The notes: a model not told the origin generated them from the sequence alone. 64,000 nucleotides of DNA from Liopterus haemorrhoidalis (GCA_963971575.1 OZ020611.1:8466933-8530932); one strand, 5' to 3'. Shown: positions 44,620-54,713, numbered from the stretch's first letter. Numbers and translations: made by a program.

Positions 44620-44633
44620 GGTTATGGGCCCAG
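44620..44633 (+). other. Primer-binding site (initiator-tRNA-Met anticodon arm)
   Basis: GGTTATGGGCCCAG follows the LTR directly. It is complementary to the anticodon stem-loop of initiator tRNA-Met, the half-tRNA primer used by copia-type elements. Confidence 0.85.
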
Positions 44634-44653
44634 TTAATTAAAGATAAATAAGT

Positions 44654-45427
44654 ATGAATAATTTGTTAAATATTGAAAAATTGGATGATAACAATTATGA
44701 TTGCTGGAAAACCCAAATTGAAAGTTTACTCGTCTTTCATGATTATTGGGATTATGTTTGCGGAAATATTGAGCGTCCGTTAGCAGAAGAAAATGAGAAG
44801 AAAAAATGGGATATGAACGATAGAAAGGCAAAAGCATGTATAATTTTGGCTTTAAAATCTTCTCAACTTATTCACGTTAAATATTGTGAAACGTCAAACG
44901 CTGTTTGGTCGAAGTTAAAGGAAATTCATCAGCCAAGGGGTCCAGGAAGGAAAGTAGCTCTGATAAAAAGGTTGGTGCAGATGAAAATAGAAGATGTAGA
45001 TAAAATGGTAACACACTTAAATTTATTTTTGGAGACGGTGGATAAATTAAAAGAAATAGGCTTAGAAATACCAGAAGAATTCTTATGTATAATTCTTTTA
45101 TGTAGTTTACCAGAATCTTTTGAAAGTTTTAGAATTGCAATAGAAACACGAGATACACTACCAAGTCTAAATTCTTTGAAAATTAAAATAATGGAAGAAT
45201 ATGAACACCGTCATAGAAGCAATTCCGAAATTACGAAACTTCGAGATCATGATATTTTAGTAACAAATGAAAAGAAATATAAAAAGAATTTCAATAAGAA
45301 ATTGACTGAAATGAAATGTTTCGTATGTGGTGATCCAAAACACAAGGCATATCAATGTCCGAAAAGAAAAAATTACAAGGCAAGCGTTGTTACAAATGAT
45401 ATGGCATTTAATCTAATGGAAATATAA
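44654..45427 (+). CDS. Copia-type Gag with CCHC zinc knuckle, intact frame
   Basis: 257 codons, uninterrupted, starting MNNLLNIEKLDDNNYDCWKT (typical copia Gag opening: L.G.NY..W) 34 bp after the LTR. A central UBN2-like helical region (…MVTHLNLFLETVDKLKEIG, LCSLPESFESFRIAI) is followed by a zinc knuckle CFVCGDPKHKAYQC (C-x2-C-x4-H-x4-C). The frame has no protease/pol after it: the last codons (ATGGAAATATAA) match LTR sequence, so gag is fused straight to a 3' LTR remnant. Such a unit has promoter, Gag and polyadenylation region but cannot copy itself. The intact frame may mean recency or a retained function; the sequence cannot tell which. Confidence 0.85.
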   Translation: MNNLLNIEKLDDNNYDCWKTQIESLLVFHDYWDYVCGNIERPLAEENEKKKWDMNDRKAKACIILALKSSQLIHVKYCETSNAVWSKLKEIHQPRGPGRKVALIKRLVQMKIEDVDKMVTHLNLFLETVDKLKEIGLEIPEEFLCIILLCSLPESFESFRIAIETRDTLPSLNSLKIKIMEEYEHRHRSNSEITKLRDHDILVTNEKKYKKNFNKKLTEMKCFVCGDPKHKAYQCPKRKNYKASVVTNDMAFNLMEI

Positions 45428-45434
45428 AAATATG

Positions 45435-45773
45435 GGCCAATGTTTACAATATCCCCCTTCAAACTTTATACAGATGGCAGCACATAACGACTACACAAAA
45501 TAATTCAAGAATTGTCAGTGGCTCTAAACCAATGGTTTCTAGAAGCGAGCTAACCCTCTTCTAGTTTAATGACAAAACACTATCTTAGGTTAGGTTAGGT
45601 TAGTAAGTGTTTGGTTAGAAGAAGCCGAGCGAAGCGAGCTACCCATCTTCTAGTTTAATGACATAAATAAAAGTTCTGCACAGTCCCACTTGTTTAGAAT
45701 CTCTGTATATTAAACAAATGACATGTGTTTGACGTATGCCCAAGTGTGAAGTGGGATGTTGTAAACACTTACC
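45435..45773. mobile_element. MITE with 8-bp target duplication in the copia 3' LTR
   Basis: 339 bp flanked by AAAATATG on both sides (45427-45434 and 45774-45781). Inverted ends: GGCCAATGTTTACAATATCC and GGTAAGTGTTTACAACATCC, about 30 bp with few mismatches. Inside are two 30-bp direct repeats (45544-45573 and 45633-45662) and TTAGG units. GG ends with an 8-bp duplication recall Merlin elements, but I cannot assign it. Confidence 0.85.
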
Positions 45774-45781
45774 AAAATATG

Positions 45782-45898
45782 TAATAAGTGACGTGTAAAA
45801 TATTTTCTATAAGATAAAAATGTCATTAATAAATTATTATTAATATTTATTTACTTTGTTTAATTCGTTCAGCTTCAGCTATACTATTAATAATAACA
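45782..45898 (+). repeat. Copia 3' LTR remnant (element C2)
   Basis: Matches the second half of the 44404-44619 LTR, ending ATAATAACA. The preceding LTR part is limited to 45415-45434, where gag is joined to it. Confidence 0.85.
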
Positions 45899-46617
45899 AA
45901 AAATTTATACTACACACAAATATTAAAAGAAATATTGGTATTCATTATTTCCCTTATTTACATTGTAACAACAGAATAAGTTTGGTTAAGTTCATCTGAA
46001 TAGTACGAGATTACTTGTCAAATACGGAGTACAAGTTTCGATATCAAGACGATAATGATGCAACTATATCAACGGAACGTTATATTTTCAACGATGCATA
46101 GTTCTCTTTATAAAATTTTCTCATAATTTTGTAAATTAATAAAATGTCTCCTGTTGGCATACATAACTTGGGCAATAAACGTATAGTGTGTTGACTTGAG
46201 TTTGACAATTCTGCGTTTATTTGAGTTAAAAATGTCCCGGTGGTCCAGTAAGCGAGTTATTGCGCTAAGCTTGATCACCGCAACCGGAGCAGACGTCACA
46301 TCAGGAGGGCACCCGACCTACTAACACATGATTGCTTTCGTCATAAACCAAGAATAGTAGCAGCCAAACTCACGGTAGTAAAAGATTTAAATTATCTGCT
46401 GGCTTTACTTACTTTCACAAAACTTTTTCCAGGACAATTTTATGGGCGACAGAATAGATGAAAAAAAGTGTCATATTCTTGAAAAGTTTGGACCAACAGG
46501 GAAATATTTTTTTTACTGTAATCTTAAAAAGTAGAATAGGGTCTTAGCAAAAGAATATTTCGTCAAATTTATATGTATTAATTTAGCAAAAAATTAATAC
46601 ATCTGAGTTAAGTGTGA
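45899..46617. other. No recognisable gene
   Basis: 46225-46310 (CCCGGTGGTCCAGTAAGCG) is less AT-rich with a weak A-box resemblance but no B-box; not called. The 63-codon minus frame is unsupported. Confidence 0.35.
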
Positions 46618-46625
46618 GTTTACGC

Positions 46626-46859
46626 TAGGGTTACCATTTTCTTAAGAAGGCAATGCGGGACGGAGCAAAAAAAAAGGTCCTCATTTCCCAAATCCAAGTG
46701 AAGAGCAAAAAAAAACGTCTTCACCTCCCAAATCCAAAATGCGGGAAAATGCGGGAGAAAATGTTAAAATGCGGGACTTTTGCGAGACGCATCTTAATGC
46801 GGGACAAAATGTTAAAATGCGGGACAGTCCCGAAAAATGCGGGACGAATGGTCGCCCTA
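46626..46859. mobile_element. hAT-type MITE with AATGCGGGAC repeats
   Basis: 234 bp with ends TAGGGTTACCATT and the complement of AATGGTCGCCCTA, flanked by an exact 8-bp duplication GTTTACGC (46618-46625, 46860-46867). The interior is built of an AATGCGGGA(C) motif repeated about seven times and a pair of AGCAAAAAAAA-containing segments. No coding capacity; the frames over it come from the repeat. Confidence 0.85.
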
Positions 46860-47153
46860 GTTTACGCAAATTTTACGCTCATAATAATAATAACAAATAT
46901 TATCTTTTTATACTACCTACACCGTAAATGAGTGTTACTACCCCAGCTACCCACATGTAAATGTTAGTGAATGTTTTAGGTCTACGGTTGCTAAGCGCGT
47001 AAGTAACACTTACACGGCCAGGGAAAAGTAACAAACGTAATTTTGAAGGATTAACAGAATATTAAACAATTATTCTTTTATTTATATAAGTAATGGTACA
47101 ATTTGGACAATATGTTGCGTTAATTGAAGAATTTTTTTTAAAATTAATTTCCA

Positions 47154-48383
47154 TTTTTAGGGTTTTGTAGGTATGACCAAAAAACGCTTATACCGCTATA
47201 CCGCATTAACGCTATCATTTGTCTGTCTGTCTGTCTGTCTATTCGGTAAAAATTATAGCCAAAAGGCAAAACCTAGAGAGTTGAAATTTGGCATGCTTAT
47301 ACAACTCTTTGACCCACACATAGGAAAAATACTAAAGCATCTAAAAAACATATCCCTCCCTAAAAACATAAACAAATATTTGCTCACCGAAAAAAAATAT
47401 ATTTTTTTAAAATTCTGAGTAGGGTATCAAATGGAAGCCCTTAGTACGTAGATTAACGATCAAAATTTTATTTTAGCAAAATAAATTATTTTGACGCGAT
47501 TTTTGCCAAAATTGTGCAAAAAAATTTTTGTCCCACGCCCTGTAGCCCAAATGGTTTAAACTAAATATCTGAAAAAATTCTAAGTAATGTACATTTGTGT
47601 GAACCGGAATAGTACAACAGGAATTTTGATCAGATTATGTTTTCGGAAAATAACGCATTTTTTGTGTTTTTTGCTTGACCATGTAAAATATTTAATGATA
47701 TTATGTAGTACAGTAAACAGAGCTCTTCGATGGTGTAATGCTTAGAATACTGGCGTTCTAATTTGCAAAGTCGAGTTCAAACCGGCCTCCAGTCATTTTT
47801 ATTTTTTCTGTTTTATTGCATTTTTATTTTGTTTAAATTATTTTTTCAAAATTCTAGTTATATTTGGGCAAATATTGCATTTAATTTTTAAAAGCGTAAA
47901 TTTAATAGCCAGTGGAAATTGTTGAAATTGAATACTATTTGACTTACAACCAAGTAACTTAAAATATAACGTAACTATAAATATATAATAACATGGATAC
48001 AAGTAAAAAAAAAATATATAAAATATATGTCATGTCATGTGTTATAATGTCTGTATCATATTAGTGCCTAAATATATTACTGCTATATTGCTATTTATAC
48101 TCCTATAAATACACGAAATCAGAAGGGCGGAGCTTATAACTAAAACAACCAATGGAAACCATAAGCGCAATTTTCCAAATCTTATTGAACCTTGCTATAT
48201 AAAAAAAATACTGCACATATTTAGAAACCTACATAATGGTATTAGACATTTGAATTAAAATTAACAAAAACAAAATATTTTAACATAAAATTGGTTTTTG
48301 CATCCCAAATAATCATTATTTACTTACTAAATACCTGCGAAACCCTGAAATGTGTGAAAATTCACACTTCACATCAATTTTTT
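47154..48383 (+). repeat. HINE copy H6
   Basis: Full: TTTTTAGGGTTTTGTAGGTA, four to five GTCT units, central blocks, tRNA-like module (47727-47790), common pre-3' region, ACCTGCGAAACCCT, hairpin, CAATTTTTT tail. About 165 bp of unrelated AT-rich DNA (47945-48110) is inserted before the CACGAAATCAGA block. Confidence 0.85.
47727..47790 (+). other. tRNA-like module, type III, in HINE H6
   Basis: GATGGTGTAATGCTTAGAAT (A-box-like), CTGGCGTTCTAATTTGC (anticodon-arm-like, TTCTAAT loop) and GTCGAGTTCAAACCGGC (T-arm-like, B-box GTTCAAACC). T-runs begin 12 bp later. Confidence 0.55.
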
Positions 48384-48389
48384 ATGGTT

Positions 48390-48805
48390 CATTGTTCAAG
48401 GAGACATTTGTTGAGAGTTATTGCTTAATAACTTTGGATCACTAACACTAGCATCTCCTTGAATAATGTCTAAACTTTTATTAGAAATGCCTAGAAATGT
48501 CGTATATAAACGCCCGTCTCTCTGAAGACCAGATCAGAAAGTGTTCAGTCCGGTTAGCATAAACATCTTAGTTGTTGAATTCTTAGAGGCACTGTGTCGG
48601 TATTCTGGTGGTCTATCCTCTTTTTTTTTATCTTTTCATTATTTGAAACACATATATTTTAACTTTCAAACCTATTCTTGTAAATAATATATTATAATAA
48701 ATCAAATTCATTAATTTTTAACTATCTTGCTTAACGTGTTTAAACCTTCACCTTTAAGAACTTTAGTGAACAACTAAGATTCAGACTTATTACAAGATAC
48801 CTGAT
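48390..48805 (+). repeat. Unit X, copy 3 (non-coding part), with TATA/initiator
   Basis: Matches the hairpin-to-3'-end part of the units at 32487 and 33464, without the protein segment. It has GTATATAAACG (near 48501) followed about 30 bp later by TCAGA and then TCAGTC, a plausible core promoter, and TTATAATAAATC (polyadenylation-like). Could be an LTR. Confidence 0.6.
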
Positions 48806-49288
48806 CAATAGAAATATCAAAAAATGTTCGACAGGAATCTATCTTGTCTCCCTTACTGTTTAATATTTATTCACAAGCCATATTCTTAGATGTTACTGAG
48901 AATGAAGATGTTGGGATTCAAGTAAATGGAGTACATATCAACAATGCAGTTGCAAGTATGCAGTTGTTGAGATTTGTTAGACAGGATAAACGTTTTATCG
49001 AGATTTACTGCAAGGCCGAAATCTTTTGCAGCATCGGCGATCAGTTTGATGATGACTTCCTGCAAACGAATTGGTGTGTTGTCTACTAACGTGCCGTCGT
49101 CAGCATACAGCAGCTCTGTAATAACATTATTGCAGATTTTTCTCTTGCTGTTAAGACGTGATAACTTTAACAGTCCACCGTTAGTACGGAATTTAATTTC
49201 AAGACCACAAGTATAATCGTTGAAGGCATGTTGCAGTACGGCTGTCAAGTATAGTGAAAATAGCGAGGGTGCAAGAACACAACCTTTT
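48806..49288. pseudogene. Second copy of the head-to-head LINE chimera
   Basis: 48806-48945 (plus) repeats the left arm (LSPLLFNIYSQAIF, GIQVNGVHINN); 48930-49248 (minus) repeats the right arm (LLYADDGTLVDNT, catalytic Asp pair kept here; FGLAVNLDKTFIL). The strand switch is at the same nucleotide as in 18498-18985; by eye there are about 20 differences in 485 bp. The copy ends where HINE H8 begins, at the CCTTTTT of the GTKKG codons. Confidence 0.8.
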
Positions 49289-50359
49289 TAGGGTTTTGTA
49301 GGTATGACCAAAAAACCCTTATACCGTAATTTGGTCGTCTGTCTGTCTGTCTGTCTGTTTGTCTGTTCGGTAAAAATTGTAGCCAAACGGCTAAACTTAG
49401 AGAGTTGAAATTTAGCATGCTTATACAACTCTTTGACCCGCACATAGGAAAAATACTAAAACATCTAAAAATCATATCCCCCTAAAAATATAAACAAATA
49501 TTTTCTCATCGAAAAAAAAAATATTTTTTTATAATTCTGAGTAGGGTATCAAATAAAAGACCTTGGTACGTGGATTAACGATCAAATTTTTATTTTTGCA
49601 AAATAAATTATTTTGAAGCGATTTTTGCCAAAAGTGTGCAAAAATTTTTTTGTCCCACCCCCTGTAGCCCAGATGGTTTAAACTAAAAATCTGAAAAAAT
49701 TCTAAGTAATGTAAATTGGTGTGAACCGGAATAATACAACAGGAATTTTTGATCAGATTACGTTTTTGGAAAAAAACGCATTTTTTGTGATTTTTTGCTA
49801 ATAATTTACGTAAGTTATAGCTTTGTAACACGCTACACTGGAACGTGTATGCTGGTGTAGTGGTTTTGATGCTGGCTTTTCACCCAAGTAACTCGATCCG
49901 AAAGGGATCTAACCCTGCGAGAAGAGACAATATTATTTTTGTTTTTTTTTTTGGATTTTTATATTGTTTAAATTATTTTTTCAAAAAGCAAGTTATATTT
50001 TGGCAAATGTTGCATTTAATTTTTAAAAGCGTAAATTTAATAACCAGTGGAAATTGTTTAAATTATAATTTAGTTCTGTTTCATTGTACACGAAATCAGA
50101 GGAGCGGAACTCATAACAACCAATGGAAGCCATAGGCGCAATTTTTAAAATCTTAAAGAACCTTGCTATATATAAAAAAAAAAAAATACTGCACATATTT
50201 AGAAACCTAAATAATGGTATTAGGCGTTCGAATTAAAATTAACAAAAAAAATATTTTAATACAAAATTTGTTTTGGCATCCCAAATAATCATCATTCACT
50301 TACTAAATAGCTGCAAAACCCTGAAATGTGTGAAAATTCACATTTCACATCAATTTTTT
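49285..50359 (+). repeat. HINE copy H8
   Basis: Full: 5' TTTTTAGGGTTTTGTAGGTA, five GTCT units, central blocks, tRNA-like module (49850-49920), pre-3' region, AGCTGCAAAACCCT, hairpin and CAATTTTTT tail. The left flank is LINE sequence known empty at 18980; the right flank is variant-C HINE sequence. Confidence 0.85.
49850..49920 (+). other. tRNA-Glu-like module, type I, in HINE H8
   Basis: TGGTGTAGTGGTTTTGATGC, GGCTTTTCACCCAAG (tRNA-Glu TTC anticodon arm) and AGGGATCTAACCCT (T-arm). Clearly the same module as in H4, about 90% identical by eye, including GAGAAGAGACAATATTATTT downstream. Confidence 0.7.
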
Positions 50360-51440
50360 AATTCATGGTTAAATTATGGCTAATAATCACCACGCCACAC
50401 TACAATCTACACTGGAAAATATTTCTTAATAATCTAAATCACTTCACATCAATTTTTTATGTAAAGTAACGTAACAGGGCTCGTTACAATTAACTGAAAC
50501 AATATAATCGATTTTATCAATAATAATAATAAATAAAATAATTATTTATTTATTTTTTATTATATCAATCATTCGATTAATCGTTGCCATCTCTAATTGC
50601 CATGCCACTGACTACGCGTAGCAATAAGCGTTTGAAATATATCCAAATTTCGTTACAAAAGGTTTCCGGGAATGACACCCCATATCATGTGGGCACAAAA
50701 ACGGATTCTACTTAAAAAAATCTACTTTTAGTAGATAACTAAAAATTCTCTGTAAGTTTTGATGTAGGTATAGATTAGTAATTTTATTTCAGTTGTGAGT
50801 TTTGTAAGTGAGGTTTATAAGAACTGTCGTGATTACCATATTTTTAAGTCCTAAAATATTTGTACAATAAAATAGAAAGATTGTTTTATAAAATATTTTA
50901 TATTTCAGTGTTCCAATTCTGGGGAGATTTAACATGCACGAGCGAGCGTCTTTAACAGATCAATCCGTTATTTATTCGTTTCGCTTTGCACTTGCTTTAT
51001 GATTGGCTTAATTTATATTTTACGAAGATACAAATATATAAGAGAATATTGATTGAACTAATCAAATATTCGTGCTCGTACGCCTTTAGCATTCGTCAAT
51101 TTTCTTTAAAAATCTAGAAAGTTCTATAGAGCTTCCGTCGGATTCACCATTTGCTACGTCTCAATGTGTATTGTGTATTTTTTGTCAGCAATTATATTAG
51201 AAAGTTGCGCAGGAGTTTATTGTTAGAGCTTATGTAAGAAAATCTTTGAAATTTTCTTTTATAATAGTTTCGAATATTCCGAATATTATATTTGAATATT
51301 CGTAATGTAATTGGTTACGACTTTCAACGCGTTTCACAGCATTTTTATTTTTACTTATTTATTGTATTCTACGTCCTAGTATTATGAGTTTATATTCTAT
51401 TCTATTTCTACATACACTGTATAATCTAAAATTACATTTA
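50360..51440. other. HINE variant-C remnant then unannotated DNA
   Basis: 50360-50395 (AATTCATGGTTAAATTATGG) is variant C; 50441-50460 is a bare HINE tail (CACTTCACATCAATTTTTT). The rest is AT-rich without coding frames. Confidence 0.45.
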
Positions 51441-51442
51441 TA

Positions 51443-52773
51443 AAAAAAATTATGTGAAGTGTGAATTTTTACACATTTCAGGATTTCGCAGGTATTTAGT
51501 AAGTGAATAATGATTATTTGGAATGCCAAAACAAATTTTATGTTAAAATATTTTTTTTTTTTTGTTAATTTTAATTCGAATGCCTAATACCATTTTGTAA
51601 GTTTCTAAATATGTGCAGTATTTTTTTTTATATAGCAAAGTTCAATAAAATTTTGAAAAAATTCCTCTTAGATAGATATATAATCTAAAAATATTAAGTG
51701 AAGGTGGAATGCTGAGTGTGTAGGACATATTTTGCTTTGTAGTATTTACTGTAAAATGAACAATATTTTAAAAATAATTTATCATCTCTTAATCTAAGAG
51801 CTTTAAAAACAAATTTTATGTTAAATTATTTTTATGTTAATTTTAATTCGAGTGCCTAATACCATTATTTAGGTTTCTTAATATGTGCAGTATTTTTTTT
51901 ATATAGCAAGGTTAATTAAGATTTTGAAAATTGCGCCTATGGCTTCATTGGTTGTTTCTAGTCATAGCTCCTCCCTTTGATTTCGTGTACATTCAAACAG
52001 AATTAAATTATAATTTCAACAATTTCCACTGGTTATTAAATTTACGCTTTTAAAAATTAAATGCAACATTTGCCAAAATATAACTAGAATTTTGAAAAAA
52101 TAATTTAAACAAAATAAAAACGCAAAAAAAATAAATAAAAAATAATATTGTCTCTTCTCGTAGGATTCGAACTCATTTTCTTGGGCAGAACGCTAGTACC
52201 GTAACCATTGCACCAAGATAAAAGTTATAGTTTAGTGTGTTATATAACTATAAGTTATCAACATTATTAGCAAAAAAACACAAAAAATGTTTTTTTTTCC
52301 AAAAACATAATCTGATCAAAAATTCCTGTTGTACTATTCCGGTTCACACCAAAGTACATTAAGTAGAATTTTTTCAGATTTTTAGTTTAAACCATCTGGG
52401 CTATAGGGTGTGGGACAACATTTTTTTGAACAATTTTGGCAAAAATCGCTTCAAAATAATTTATTTTGCAAAAATAAAAATTTGATCGTTAATCCACGTG
52501 CCAAGGGCTTTCATTTGATACCCTACTCAGAATTTTAAAAAAATATTATTTTTTTTTTCGATGAGCACATATTTGTTTATATTTTTAGGGGGATATGTTT
52601 TTTAGATGTTTTAGTATTTTTCCTATGTGCGGGTCAAAGAGTTGTATAACCATGCCAAATTTCATTTCTCTAGCTTTAGCCGTTTGGCTACAATTTTTAC
52701 CGAACAGACAGACAGACAGACGACAAAATGACGGTATAAGGGTTTTTTGGTCATACCTACAAAACCCTAAAAA
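51443..52773 (-). repeat. HINE copy H7, with doubled 3' region
   Basis: Minus orientation. 5' end at 52773 with two to three GTCT units, central blocks, tRNA-like module (52155-52220). Towards the 3' end it has two pre-3' regions in series: the common type (51800-51960), the type seen in H2 (51660-51800), and a second common type with hairpin and tail (51443-51640). Its 3' half is therefore a mosaic. Confidence 0.8.
52155..52220 (-). other. tRNA-like module, type II, in HINE H7
   Basis: Minus strand: CTTGGTGCAATGGTTACGGT (A-box), CGTTCTGCCCAAG (anticodon arm) and GAGTTCGAATCCTAC (a near-perfect B-box). Downstream GAGAAGAGACAATATTATTT is shared with H4 and H8 although the module differs from theirs. 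Confidence 0.65.
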
Positions 52774-53811
52774 CAACCCAAATATTGCTATTATTATACA
52801 AATTTTAGAATGAACAAACGTGTCAAATATTTACTTATTTATCTACAAACATTTGCTTATAGACAAGAAATCCAAATAGCAAGTGAAAAGGGCTGGTATT
52901 TAATTGATCAGCATTTAATCCAGTTTTTGAACAGAAAATTTTGTGATATTGATCAGAGGTATCCCAGCAAACATTGAACTAACGGCCGAACGCCGGCAAA
53001 CTGCTTTTACGCTGGTACATTGCTGGCACCAGAAGTAAGTGCAACGCCAGTATTAATAATGTACTTCACATTTGTATTTCGCACTCTGCCTATACGAAGT
53101 ACTTTACCAGCATTTTATAAGCATTCCTTATTTGTATTAATCCAAGGTTATTTCTAGCGGGCCAGTGCTTATGGTTATAACTTTTTTTGAATGTAATAAT
53201 TTGAAAAGTCTGACCGTTCTTAGTCATAAAACACCCTAATGGCGTGGCCTTCGAGGGTCGGTACAAGTGATATTCTGTGAGTTCAAGTTGGTACGTGTTG
53301 GTGAACAGTTTTTAAAAACTGATGTGTAAACTCTAAGATGTGTATTTGAATAGTTATTGATTGTGAGCATTATACAGTTTTTTATTGTGATTTGTGTGTG
53401 TTTTGTTAGATTTAAGGACGTAGTTTACACAAACTATTTCATATTAAATTGTTTAATTTTTAGTTTAGTTCAATCATAGTTTTTTCATGTAATAAAATTT
53501 TCAATTATTAATAAATCTGATACAAGATTATAAATATGTCATTTAAAAAATATAATTTGTCATATTTCATTTTGAATAGTGACATCTTAAATATTTTGTA
53601 AATATAATACTAACCTAAAATAATACAAACTTAATCCAAAACTGTAAAGCTTTTTTTACAATATAACCAAGTTTCTAAAAGTCAGTAATACACTATAAAA
53701 ATCACCAAAATAACCAGATCTAGTTTGTTCTTACAAAAGTGAACAGCTTATAGCATTAATGCTTATAAAATTTGTTTATTGAATTTATTTTAACAAGTAT
53801 GATTTCTTTAG

Positions 53812-53960
53812 GTTGGCACTCTTCAAGTCAGGGGGAAAAGATGTGGTAGATAATACAAGACGAATATTGGCGAAAATTATTAGTCACCCCTTATCTTTAG
53901 GATGAAATTGGTTTGACCGAAATGGCAGAAAACCATTTTCTTAAAATTCTTCATTAAATT
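53812..53960 (+). pseudogene. DUF4806-like fragment
   Basis: Preceded by TTTCTTTAG (acceptor-like): RLALFKSGGKDVVDNTRRIL, AKIISHPLSLG, stop, NWFDRNGRKPFS. The GG.D…..RR.L..L…..A..(N)W.G..GK..F order matches my recollection of DUF4806, common in insect transposon-related proteins. One stop within 50 codons. Confidence 0.4.
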
Positions 53961-54060
53961 AATAAATTAAAGAAACTAATTCCTGTTATTCCTGAAATTA
54001 TATTTATTTAATATTTATAAATAAATCAATAAATTATAACTGTTAATTCAATTTACAATC

Positions 54061-54226
54061 GGCTAGTTTTACCATCGTTGAATAAATTTATTTAACAACT
54101 TAAGCTAACAATATCGCATCATTCTATTGACAGCAATGTTAATTTCTTCATTAATAGTTTAAAACCGATGCGATATTGTCAACTTTACTTGTTAAATAAA
54201 TTTATTCAACGATGGTGAAAATGGCC
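54061..54226. repeat. Long hairpin (60-bp arms, 46-bp loop)
   Basis: 54061-54120 pairs with 54167-54226, few mismatches; both arms carry ACCATCGTTGAATAAATTTA or its complement. It lies inside the 52969-54713 element. Could be a nested foldback MITE; size is also compatible with a small-RNA precursor. Confidence 0.75.
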
Positions 54227-54370
54227 AAATGAGTATTTATTTTGCACCTAACCATTAATTTATTTTAATACTGGGTAAGTACACATATATTACATTTGAA
54301 ACACTAGAGAGTGGGTATAATATAAGCACTAGTCTGTCAGAAATAAATCTTGCAACTAATGCGATTATTT

Positions 54371-54665
54371 TGCACTTTACCGTTGCTGGGCCAGCAACTG
54401 ATACATCAATGGGCCAGCTAACGTCCACGGGGACACCGGGGTACTGGCCCAGTGCAAAATGCCAGCACTGGACCAATGCGAAATGCCAGCACTGGCCCAG
54501 TGCGAAATGCCAGCACTGGCCCATTACTTTCAATGCACTTTACCGTTGCTGGGCCAGCAACTGATACATCAATGGACCAGCTAAGGGCCACGGGACACCG
54601 GGGTACTGGCCCAGTACGAAATGCCAGCACTGGCCCATTACTTTCAATGCCGGCGAGTATGTGCT
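54371..54665. repeat. 163-bp tandem duplication with inner CCAGCACTGG repeats
   Basis: TGCACTTTACCGTTGCTGGG begins units at 54371 and 54534. Within them GAAATGCCAGCACTGGCCCA is repeated four times. GC-rich compared with surroundings. The reading frames here (for instance 54418-54771 minus) are repeat artefacts. Confidence 0.85.
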
Positions 54666-54713
54666 TTACCAGTACTGGTCCGGATAAAAATGTTTGCTGG
54701 GATGTGATCAGTT

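Larger units (their letters stand above)
52969..54713. mobile_element. DNA transposon-like element with GCTGG-rich tandem interior
   Basis: Inverted ends ATCCCAGCAAACATT (about 52970) and AATGTTTGCTGGGAT (about 54699-54713). Both outer regions are enriched in GCTGG/CCAGC motifs. TGATCAG occurs near both ends (left, four bases away; right, two), perhaps a misaligned target duplication. A decayed domain is at 53812-53960. Superfamily not determined. Confidence 0.55.

Noticed and set aside
45585..45603. TTAGG units as a telomeric array
   Set aside because: Only about four units, internal to a MITE with exact target duplications; far too short for an interstitial telomere.
46225..46310. tRNA-derived SINE
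   Set aside because: Weak A-box resemblance only; no B-box, tail or second copy in the window.
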